A DNA stretch of 20,812 nt from Candidatus Staskawiczbacteria bacterium (lineage in GTDB: Bacteria > Patescibacteriota > Minisyncoccia > Minisyncoccales > Staskawiczbacteraceae). The stretch spans positions 1 through 20,812 of the forward strand of contig JAPLZD010000035.1 in NCBI GenBank assembly GCA_026395195.1. Reading direction: 5' to 3'. Position numbers and translations under genes: made by a program. Under the pieces are notes generated by a model. The model was given only the letters and a program-made list of their open reading frames with translations, had not been told where the DNA came from and made no database searches. Positions 15,203 through 20,812 of the stretch are shown one piece after another (position 1 is the stretch's first letter; every line of letters starts with the position of its first letter).

Positions 15203-15227
15203 AGCTGCTTTAGGGCAGCTCTTTTTT
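15203..15227 (+). terminator. Intrinsic terminator of the 72-residue ORF cassette
   Basis: AGCTGC (15203-15208) pairs with GCAGCT (15215-15220) around a 6-nt loop, followed by CTTTTTT (15221-15227). Confidence 0.82.
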
Positions 15228-15237
15228 ACAAAGATGC

Positions 15238-15266
15238 TTGACATTTAAAAAATCTGAGAATAACAT
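15238..15266 (+). promoter_or_regulatory. Promoter of the Gre-factor gene
   Basis: TTGACA (15238-15243), a 17-bp spacer and TAACAT (15261-15266). The GCTTGACATT start and the TGAGAATAA before the -10 closely match the candidate RNA promoter at 12499. A second possible -10, TATAAT at about 15296-15301, lies just before the ATG. Confidence 0.7.
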
Positions 15267-15306
15267 TATAGTTACCCCATAATAATGAAAAGTTGTATAA
15301 TATAAT

Positions 15307-15783
15307 ATGGACGGAAAAATTTTTTATATAACAAAATCAAAATTACAGGAGCTCAAAAAAGAATATGATGAGCTGTTGGATTTGGAGCGTAGAAAAGCTT
15401 TGGGCGATGCCGCCCCCAAAATTTTTGAATCAGAGGATTTAAATCCGGAATTTGTCAGCTTTCAGGAAGATATCGGTTTTTTAAGGTCCAGAATTGACGA
15501 ATTAAAAAACATTATAGGCCACCATGAATTAATAAAAAATCCCGGAAAAGAAAAAAGAAATGTTATAGGCGTGGGGGCCAAAGTGAGGATAGACGTGAAC
15601 GGCCAAAAAGATGAATTTACAATTGTGGGCACTTTGGAGGCAAACCCGGCTATTGGAAAAATTAGCAATGAATCACCAGTGGGGAAAGCTCTTTTGGGCC
15701 ACAAAATAGGAGATGAAGTTGTTGTTTCTTCGCCCATAAAAACAACTTATAAAATTAAAAATATAAAATACGAAAGAAGTTAA
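15307..15783 (+). CDS. greA: GreA/GreB-family transcript cleavage factor with altered acidic tip
   Basis: Gre factors enter the RNA polymerase secondary channel and stimulate cleavage of backtracked RNA. The 158-residue product has the N-terminal coiled coil (about 1-75) and the FKBP-like C-terminal domain with GAKVRID (about 90), FTIVGTLEANP, ISNESPVGKALLGHKIGDEV and the final YKIKNIKYE. In E. coli GreA the coiled-coil tip reads GDLKENAEY, whose acidic residues act at the polymerase active site. Here the same place reads SEDLNPEF (42-49), one or two residues shorter and with only part of the acidic pattern. It could still be active or could be a Gre-like regulator. It has its own promoter, no Shine-Dalgarno sequence, and a terminator 9 bp after the stop. 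Confidence 0.88.
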   Translation: MDGKIFYITKSKLQELKKEYDELLDLERRKALGDAAPKIFESEDLNPEFVSFQEDIGFLRSRIDELKNIIGHHELIKNPGKEKRNVIGVGAKVRIDVNGQKDEFTIVGTLEANPAIGKISNESPVGKALLGHKIGDEVVVSSPIKTTYKIKNIKYERS

Positions 15784-15791
15784 AATACCTG

Positions 15792-15816
15792 AAAACCGCC
15801 CCTAAAAGGCGGTTTT
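15792..15816 (+). terminator. Intrinsic terminator after the Gre gene
   Basis: AAAACCGCC (15792-15800) pairs perfectly with GGCGGTTTT (15808-15816) around a 7-nt loop. The T-run is only the four T inside the stem, so termination may be moderate. The A-run on the other side would also allow function on the minus strand. Confidence 0.75.
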
Positions 15817-15848
15817 ATGATACAATATATTAATTTAAATAAATTATT

Positions 15849-16490
15849 ATGCCAAAACTCATAAATAAAATTGTAAAGGTATTAATAACCAGCGATTTCT
15901 TTTTGAATTTAGGGTGGGGGCTTTTATCTCCTATTTTTGCCTTATTTGTTTTGCAAAAAATAACTATTGGAGACCCGACAAAAGCAGCCGAAGTCGCAGG
16001 TTTTGCCGCTTTATTTTATTGGATATCAAAATCTTTTGTAGAAATACCGATAGGCCGTTTTTTGGATAAACACGATGGAGAAAAAGATGATTTTTGGTTT
16101 ATGGTTGTTGGCACTTTTATTACGGCCATTGTCCCTATTGGATATCTTTTTTCCACTCAACCTTGGCACATTTACATTCTTCAGATTATTCACGCAATAG
16201 CTATGGCAATGACCTTGCCTTCGTGGCTGGCAATCTTTACACGCCACATAGACAAGGGCAAGGAAGCCTTTGAGTGGAGCTTGGAAACAACATCTATAGG
16301 CGCAGGAGCTGGAATAGCCGGTGGTGTTGGCGGTATTATGGCATCAATTTTCGGTTTTAGGGTACTTTTTGTTTTTGTGAGTCTGCTTACCACAATCTCT
16401 GCGTTCATACTGCTGTTTGTCAAAAAAAATGTTTCTAAAAGAGGAGAGGGTATTAGCGCATCTTATGAAAAACCTGTTGTAGAACCATAG
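15849..16490 (+). CDS. Half-length MFS-type membrane transporter protein
   Basis: The 213-residue protein has six predicted membrane helices at about 12-36, 43-65, 83-101, 107-130, 150-170 and 172-191. Full MFS transporters have twelve. The loop after helix 2, GRFLDKHDGEKDD (69-81), resembles MFS motif A and sits where it does in the N-terminal half of MFS proteins. Glycine-rich GAGAGIAGGVGG in helix 5 fits tight helix packing. The reading frame stops cleanly and no second half follows in any frame before polX starts 13 bp later, so it is probably a natural half transporter that dimerises. It is less likely a truncated gene. The substrate is unknown. The start is ATG without Shine-Dalgarno, 32 bp after a terminator. 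Confidence 0.78.
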   Translation: MPKLINKIVKVLITSDFFLNLGWGLLSPIFALFVLQKITIGDPTKAAEVAGFAALFYWISKSFVEIPIGRFLDKHDGEKDDFWFMVVGTFITAIVPIGYLFSTQPWHIYILQIIHAIAMAMTLPSWLAIFTRHIDKGKEAFEWSLETTSIGAGAGIAGGVGGIMASIFGFRVLFVFVSLLTTISAFILLFVKKNVSKRGEGISASYEKPVVEP

Positions 16491-16503
16491 TGATCGAAAA
16501 TAT

Positions 16504-18228
16504 ATGAAAAATCAAGAATTGGCAAAAATTTTTAACGACATGGCAAGATTTTTACGGGCCGATAATGTGGCTTTTAAGCCTTATGCTTACGAAAGAGCTG
16601 CTTTGTCTTTAGAAACGCTGAATAAAGATGTAGGTGAAATTTACAGAGAAGGCGGAACAAAAGCCTTACTGGAAATTCCCGGAGTTGGTAAAGCAATTGC
16701 CGACCACATAGAAGAATATTTGAAAACCGGAAAAATAAAACATTATGAAGATTTTAAGAAAAAACTTCCTTTAAAATTGGATGATTTGGTCAGAGTTGAG
16801 GGCATGGGTGTTAGGAAAGCAAAAATTTTATATCAAAAACTGGGAATTGAAAATTTAAAGGATTTAGAAAAAGCAGCTAAAGCCGGTAAGATTGCTCCCC
16901 TGTTCGGTTTCGGTGAAAAAACAGAAAAAAATATTTTGCAGGGTTTGGAGTTTTTGAAAAGAGACAAAGGAAGATTTTTAATCCATGAAATTTTGCCCAC
17001 AGCCAGAAAGGTTGCAGAATCATTAAAAAAATTAAAAGAGGTTGACCATATAAGTTTGGCGGGCTCTGTAAGAAGAAGAAAAGAAACAATTGGAGATGTT
17101 GATATTTTGGTTGTTTCCAAAAGCCCTGCAAAAGTCATGGATTATTTTGTAAAATTAGACGGAGTTGAAAAAATCTGGGGCAAAGGAGGCACAAAGGCTT
17201 CTATAAGAATGAAGGAAGGTTTTGACATGGATTTAAGAATTGTAAAAAAAGAAAGTTATGGCTCGGCTTTGCAATATTTTACCGGAAACAAAGACCATAA
17301 CATTGTTACGAGAAAAATTGCCATTGACAGGGATTTAAAACTTTCAGAATACGGCCTGTTTAAAGGCAAAAAACAAATTGTCGGCGCTACTGAAGAGGAT
17401 GTTTATAAAGCAATTGGTTTGCCATATATTGAGCCGGAATTAAGAGAAAACGAGGGAGAAATTGAAGCTGGACTTGTCGGCAAGCTCCCTAAAATTATTG
17501 GTTATAACGATATTAAGGGTGACTTGCACTGCCATACGTCTTCATCTGATGGAGAGAATTCAATTGAAGAAATGGTTAAGGCAGCAGAAGATATGGGTTA
17601 TGAGTATATAGGAATTTCCGACCATACAAAAACTTTGGGAGTGGCAAATGGCTTAGATGAAAAAAAATTACTGAGACAGCGCGAAGAAATAGAAAGAATA
17701 AGAGAAAAATTAAAAAAGCAGGGCAGAAAAATAGCTGTTTTGCACGGATGCGAATTAAATATTTTGAAAGACGGGTCTGTGGATATAAGCAACAGTGTTT
17801 TGGAAAAACTGGATTACGCTATAGCCAGCATTCATTCTTTAATGAAAATGCCAAAAGCCGAAATGACAAAAAGAATAGTTAGGGCTATGGAAAATCCAAA
17901 TGTCAAAATAATCGGCCACCCGACGGCGAGGCTCATTGGCGAGCGCGATGAGATTCAGCTGGATTTCGATAAAATTTTAGAAGTTGCGAAGAAAACTGGA
18001 ACAATTTTGGAAATTAGCGCCCAGCCAAAGAGGCTGGATTTAAGAGACATATATATAAGAAGGGCAAAAAACGAGGGAGTAAAAATGGTTATAAACACAG
18101 ACGCGCACCAAAAAGAACAATTAAATTTAATGGAATATGGAATATCGCAGGCCCGAAGAGGTTGGGCAGAAAAAGAGGATATTATAAACACAAATTCGGT
18201 TGAGGAATTATTAAAAAATTTTAAATAG
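16504..18228 (+). CDS. polX: DNA polymerase X with C-terminal PHP domain
   Basis: Family X polymerases fill short gaps during base-excision and end-joining repair. Bacterial PolX also carries a metal-dependent PHP nuclease (3'-5' exonuclease, with AP-site processing reported). At 574 residues it matches B. subtilis YshC length. Helix-hairpin-helix elements EIPGVGKAIADHI (57-69) and RVEGMGVRKAKILYQKLG (97-114) are followed by the nucleotidyltransferase motif AGSVRRRKETIGDVDILV, with catalytic D198 and D200, and FDMDLRIV (D241, D243). PHP residues are DLHCHT (340-345), SDHT (373-376), HGCEL, ASIHS, GHP (471-473) and NTDAH (531-535), so both active sites look intact. The Nudix gene begins 1 nt after the stop. 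No Shine-Dalgarno sequence is seen. Confidence 0.96.
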   Translation: MKNQELAKIFNDMARFLRADNVAFKPYAYERAALSLETLNKDVGEIYREGGTKALLEIPGVGKAIADHIEEYLKTGKIKHYEDFKKKLPLKLDDLVRVEGMGVRKAKILYQKLGIENLKDLEKAAKAGKIAPLFGFGEKTEKNILQGLEFLKRDKGRFLIHEILPTARKVAESLKKLKEVDHISLAGSVRRRKETIGDVDILVVSKSPAKVMDYFVKLDGVEKIWGKGGTKASIRMKEGFDMDLRIVKKESYGSALQYFTGNKDHNIVTRKIAIDRDLKLSEYGLFKGKKQIVGATEEDVYKAIGLPYIEPELRENEGEIEAGLVGKLPKIIGYNDIKGDLHCHTSSSDGENSIEEMVKAAEDMGYEYIGISDHTKTLGVANGLDEKKLLRQREEIERIREKLKKQGRKIAVLHGCELNILKDGSVDISNSVLEKLDYAIASIHSLMKMPKAEMTKRIVRAMENPNVKIIGHPTARLIGERDEIQLDFDKILEVAKKTGTILEISAQPKRLDLRDIYIRRAKNEGVKMVINTDAHQKEQLNLMEYGISQARRGWAEKEDIINTNSVEELLKNFK

Positions 18229-18229
18229 A

Positions 18230-18691
18230 ATGCCGAGGGAAAAATCAGCCGGAGCAATAATTTATAGAATGGAAAATGGCGTGCCGCACTATTTGCTTTT
18301 GCATTATTTTTCCGGGCACTGGGAGTTTCCAAAAGGCCACATTGAAAAAGGCGAAACCGAGGAGGAAACTGTCAAAAGGGAGGCTTTTGAGGAAACTGGA
18401 ATAAATGATTTAAAAATAATTCCTGGGTTTAAAAAATATATTAAATATTTTTTCAGGCAATACAAAGAAAACGTTTCAGATGCAGAAAGAAGAGCAGGAA
18501 AAACTCCCTGGATTTTTAAGCTGGTCGTTTTTTTTATCGCCGAAACAAAAATTAAAGATGTTAAAATCTCTCATGAGCACAAAGGATTTTTATGGCTTCC
18601 CATTGAAGAAGCAATTAAAAAAACAACATTTAAGAACTCAAAGTTATTGCTGAAGGAGGCGAATGAGTTTGTCGTTTCCCAAAATTTATGA
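18230..18691 (+). CDS. Nudix hydrolase
   Basis: Nudix enzymes hydrolyse nucleoside diphosphates linked to another group, such as oxidised dNTPs or Ap4A. The full Nudix box is present at residues 36-58 (G36, E42, R50-E51, E54-E55, G57), with the metal-binding REAFEETG core. The N-terminal REKSAGAIIYR and HWEFPKGH resemble bis(5'-nucleosyl)-tetraphosphatase-like members, but substrate cannot be told from sequence. The 153-residue length is typical. It begins 1 nt after the polX stop, so the two are probably translated together. A nucleotide-pool-cleaning role beside a repair polymerase is a reasonable inference. The 63-bp gap to purF has no clear terminator. Confidence 0.9.
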   Translation: MPREKSAGAIIYRMENGVPHYLLLHYFSGHWEFPKGHIEKGETEEETVKREAFEETGINDLKIIPGFKKYIKYFFRQYKENVSDAERRAGKTPWIFKLVVFFIAETKIKDVKISHEHKGFLWLPIEEAIKKTTFKNSKLLLKEANEFVVSQNL

Positions 18692-18754
18692 TAGTAATAA
18701 GCCGGATCGTTCGTTGAAATAGACGAATAAGCTCATTCAAGGAAAGGACATGAT

Positions 18755-20164
18755 ATGTGCGGAATTATCGGAGTGGTCAGCAGAGACGACGACGTGGTAG
18801 AAGATGCCAGAGTTTTGCTTAATGCCGAAAATAACCGAGGTGAACAGGCTTGCGGATCAGCCGTTTTCAACGGCGGAAAAATGTGTTGCTACCGCGACGA
18901 AGGATTGGTTGCGGAAGTTTTCGGAAACAAGCACCGCAAAAAGTGGTTTAAGAAAGGGCGCTCATGCATAATGCATGCCCTTTATTCAACTATCGGCCGC
19001 GGTGGCGAGACAAAGCAACCACAAATGTTTCAGCCGCTTCTTGGAAGTTTCCACGGCAGGCCTTTTGCTTTGGGCCATAATGGAAACCTTGTCAGAGTTG
19101 GCGCATTAAGGGGAGCAGCAAAGCGAGCGGGCTATAAATTCAACTCGGAAACATCCGATACAGAAGTTATAGTTGCTCTGCTTTCAACCTCGAAAAAAAA
19201 GGATTTTCTGGAGGCTCTCCGAGAGGCGCTAAAAAAGATTGAGGGCAAAGGAGCTTTCTCTCTTGTCATTCTCTACGAGGGCAAAGTTATTGGTGCCAGA
19301 GACCAGAACGGCATCAGGCCTTTGTGCGTCGGTAAAAAGAATGGTAATAACGACAGCTACATTCTGGCTTCCGAGAGCAGCGTCTTTCCAGCCCTGAGGT
19401 CTGCCAGGTTTATTAGGGAAATCGAGCCTGGCGAAGTGATTGTGTTGGGTCCCGACGGCATTGAGAAGTCTTTCAAATGGACGCAAAAGACTTGTTCTAA
19501 TTTCTGCATTGCCGAGCTAATTTATTTCTCCAATCCGGCCGCAATGTACTTTGGCCGGAGCGTCTATGCTTTCAGGGCAAAGACAGGAGAGATTGCGGCC
19601 CAGGAGCATCCGGTTTCAGCCGATGTTGTTGTTCCCATCCCCGATTCTGGCAGAGGAGCCGCTGATGGTTTTTCTTCCGAGTCTGGAATTCCCAAAAGGG
19701 AAGGCATTGTCAAAAGCCGCTACTCTTTGCGAACTTTCATGGAACCCAGAGAAGTTGACCGCAGCCAAAAACAAAGGGCAAAACTTCAGGCACTGCCCGA
19801 TGTTATGGCTGGCAAGAGCGTTTGTCTGGTTGAAGACTCTCTTTTCAGGGGGTCTGTGGCCAGGCCAGCAGTCAGTTTGACTCGAGTTCACGGCAAAGCT
19901 CGCGAAGTGCATTTGAGAATTTGTTCTCCGCCCGTTTGTTGCCGGTGCCACCTTGGCCTTGATACGTCTACCAGCAAGGAGTTGTTGGCATCGCGCCTTT
20001 CTATCTCGGAAATTCGAGACAAAATTGTGCATGCTGATTCTTTGCGGTATCTGTCGTTGAAAGGGCTCAAGAGAGCGCTTTTGGAGCTTGGCCTTTTGCC
20101 AAAGAACTTTTGTTTGGGATGTTTTACTGGCAAATATCCAGTTGAACCGCCCAAGGAAAAGTAA
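18755..20164 (+). CDS. purF: Divergent amidophosphoribosyltransferase (PurF) with Fe-S cysteines
   Basis: PurF makes 5-phosphoribosylamine from PRPP and glutamine, the first step of purine synthesis. ATG 18755 puts the nucleophile at Cys2; AAGGAAAGGA (18739-18748) supports this start. The glutaminase domain has HNGNL (108-112) and SDTE (134-137), but the arginine of the usual H-x-RY motif, which binds the glutamine carboxylate, is Leu (HALYST, L76). The transferase domain has VVPIPDSG, KSRYSLRTF and a PRPP loop reading LVEDSLFRGSV (358-368) instead of VDDSIVRGTT. The cysteines matching the B. subtilis 4Fe-4S ligands remain (C251, C398, C453, C456), as do GLDTST and CFTGKYP. It is Gln- or ammonia-using PurF, or a specialised paralogue. 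No other purine gene is near. G+C is higher than that of its plus-strand neighbours (31/60 at 19801-19860). Confidence 0.88.
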   Translation: MCGIIGVVSRDDDVVEDARVLLNAENNRGEQACGSAVFNGGKMCCYRDEGLVAEVFGNKHRKKWFKKGRSCIMHALYSTIGRGGETKQPQMFQPLLGSFHGRPFALGHNGNLVRVGALRGAAKRAGYKFNSETSDTEVIVALLSTSKKKDFLEALREALKKIEGKGAFSLVILYEGKVIGARDQNGIRPLCVGKKNGNNDSYILASESSVFPALRSARFIREIEPGEVIVLGPDGIEKSFKWTQKTCSNFCIAELIYFSNPAAMYFGRSVYAFRAKTGEIAAQEHPVSADVVVPIPDSGRGAADGFSSESGIPKREGIVKSRYSLRTFMEPREVDRSQKQRAKLQALPDVMAGKSVCLVEDSLFRGSVARPAVSLTRVHGKAREVHLRICSPPVCCRCHLGLDTSTSKELLASRLSISEIRDKIVHADSLRYLSLKGLKRALLELGLLPKNFCLGCFTGKYPVEPPKEK

Positions 20165-20170
20165 CAAGCA

Positions 20171-20205
20171 AAAACCGCTCCCAGCGAGGAGAGCGGTTTT
20201 TTTAT
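20171..20205. terminator. Shared terminator between convergent purF and rplT
   Basis: AAAACCGCTC (20171-20180) pairs perfectly with GAGCGGTTTT (20191-20200) around a 10-nt loop, followed by TTTATTTTAT on plus. The A-run at 20170-20174 gives a T-run on minus, so it can end both purF and the infC-rpmI-rplT transcript. Confidence 0.85.
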
Positions 20206-20210
20206 TTTAT

Positions 20211-20558
20211 TTAAGCCTTTACTTCTTCAACAATTTTTACAAAAATTTCAGGATATTCTCTGGCTAATTCTGACAAAACTTTTCTGTCTAATTCTATATT
20301 TTTCTTTTTTAATCCGTTGATCAATCTGCTGTATGTAATTCCATTGGCGCGAGCCAAAGCATTTATCTGCAGATTCCACAAATTTCTGTTGGTTCTCTTT
20401 TTTACTTTTCTATCTCTATATGCATAAGTCCAGGCATGGCGTAATGCTTCTTTGGCTAATTTAAATTTAGATTTTCTTCCATACTTAAAACCCTTTGTAT
20501 GTTTCAAAACATTTTTTCTGTGCTTGCGGGCTTGTACGGCTCGTTTAATTCTGCTCAT
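20211..20558 (-). CDS. rplT: 50S ribosomal protein L20
   Basis: L20 is an early-assembly 23S rRNA-binding protein. The 115-residue product starts MSRIKRAVQARKHRKNVLKH and continues through the conserved KGFKYGRKSKFKLAKEAL and RNLWNLQINALARANG, a length typical for the family. ATG 20558 is 1 nt after the rpmI stop, showing a tightly packed infC-rpmI-rplT operon as in most bacteria. The Arg/Lys-rich N-terminal extension expected to thread into rRNA is intact. Confidence 0.97.
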   Translation of the reverse strand: MSRIKRAVQARKHRKNVLKHTKGFKYGRKSKFKLAKEALRHAWTYAYRDRKVKKRTNRNLWNLQINALARANGITYSRLINGLKKKNIELDRKVLSELAREYPEIFVKIVEEVKA

Positions 20559-20559
20559 G

Positions 20560-20748
20560 TTATTTTGTTAAATATTTTTTAAGTTTTTGCGCTTCTGTTT
20601 TTGAGAGCGGAATCCATTTGCGATTTTTTCTTTTCCACTCGCCAGACTTTTTAGATCTGTAGTGGTTCTGCCCGGCCTGTCTTCTCAATATCTTGCCATT
20701 TTTAGTTATTTTAAACCTTTTGATTAAGGCCTTTTTTGTTTTGTTCAT
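20560..20748 (-). CDS. rpmI: 50S ribosomal protein L35
   Basis: I chose ATG 20748, giving 62 residues beginning MNKTKKALIKRFKITKNGKI, which matches the family N-terminus. An upstream in-frame TTG at 20766 would add six residues and overlap infC. The middle RRQAGQNHYRSKKSGEWKRK and the C-terminal helix fit L35. The start is 1 nt after the infC stop and the end is 1 nt before rplT, so translation is probably coupled through the operon. Confidence 0.95.
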   Translation of the reverse strand: MNKTKKALIKRFKITKNGKILRRQAGQNHYRSKKSGEWKRKNRKWIPLSKTEAQKLKKYLTK

Positions 20749-20749
20749 T

Positions 20750-20812
20750 TTATTGCTTGGAGACAATCATTGTGAAACCTCTGGGCTCACGCTTTAATTC
20801 TCTCTCTGTTTT
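20750..20812 (-). CDS. infC: Translation initiation factor IF-3, C-terminal end (partial)
   Basis: The 20 codons at the window edge read KTERELKREPRGFTMIVSKQ and then TAA (20752-20750), matching the end of IF-3, whose last beta-strand is typically E-P-x-x-x-x-x-M-x-x-x-L/V. Position directly before rpmI and rplT agrees with the conserved infC-rpmI-rplT order. The rest of the gene lies beyond the window. Confidence 0.85.
   Translation of the reverse strand, partial: KTERELKREPRGFTMIVSKQ

Noticed and set aside
18692..18754. Possible promoter or terminator between the Nudix gene and purF (TTCGT/ACGAA repeat, doubled AATAAGC)
   Set aside because: No T-run and no acceptable -35/-10 pair; the short repeats are within chance expectation.
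19616..20167. 183-residue open frame on the minus strand inside purF
   Set aside because: The plus-strand frame encodes clear PurF motifs over the same bases; the antisense product has no domain-like pattern.
1..20812. tRNA genes, rRNA, CRISPR arrays, transposases or phage genes
   Set aside because: No T-loop GTTCGA-type segments with paired arms, no spaced direct repeats and no recombinase or structural phage proteins were found on either strand by eye.

Overview
The window reads as part of a small, AT-rich, gene-dense bacterial genome of the Patescibacteria/CPR type, most like a Parcubacteria-related lineage. Supporting signs are short or overlapping gene junctions, A/T-heavy codons, mostly no Shine-Dalgarno sequence, a half-length MFS protein, a short MurE-like ligase, a small EF-Tu-domain-like protein and a GH3-transglycosylase fusion. 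TGA ends several genes (for example at 1103-1105 and 8355-8357), so the code is standard and the TGA-to-glycine CPR groups are unlikely. The lineage call is inference from gene content; there is no rRNA in the window.

Layout, left to right. (1) 2-2939: a 5'-truncated cyclopropane-fatty-acid synthase, then a radical SAM protein with a B12-binding-like N-terminus. Each has its own terminator. The DNA is clearly GC-richer than its surroundings (hand counts: 29/60 at 961-1020 and 34/60 at 2581-2640, against 17/60 at 16741-16800). (2) 2950-5485: a promoter and an 824-residue charged coiled-coil protein with a duplicated 16-residue motif and a polybasic tail. (3) uvrB (minus) diverges from ruvA (plus) across 21 bp. 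ruvA is followed by a tight run: a His-rich membrane protein, a GH3 plus lytic transglycosylase fusion, and a MurE-like ligase. A 40-residue basic protein and a NIF3-family protein come next. (4) 12499-12701: an apparently unannotated structured RNA with its own promoter, a helix joining its two ends, and a terminator. (5) An EF-Tu-domain-like protein, an unknown 164-residue protein and an endonuclease Q homologue. (6) A self-contained 72-residue ORF cassette, a Gre factor, a six-helix half MFS protein, PolX with a PHP domain, and a Nudix hydrolase. (7) An isolated, divergent, GC-richer purF. It converges on the minus-strand infC-rpmI-rplT operon across a shared terminator.

Functional themes. 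DNA repair is strongly represented: UvrB for nucleotide excision, RuvA for Holliday junctions, EndoQ for deaminated bases, and PolX for gap filling and end processing, with a Nudix hydrolase next to PolX. A second theme is cell-wall turnover and synthesis (GH3-transglycosylase and MurE-like). The CFA/radical-SAM pair suggests lipid modification. The most novel-looking items are the structured RNA at 12.5 kb, the recurring promoter elements it shares with other genes, the PurF with changed residues in both active sites, and the EndoQ that ends in a possible sliding-clamp-binding peptide. I saw no tRNA, rRNA, CRISPR array, insertion sequence or phage genes.
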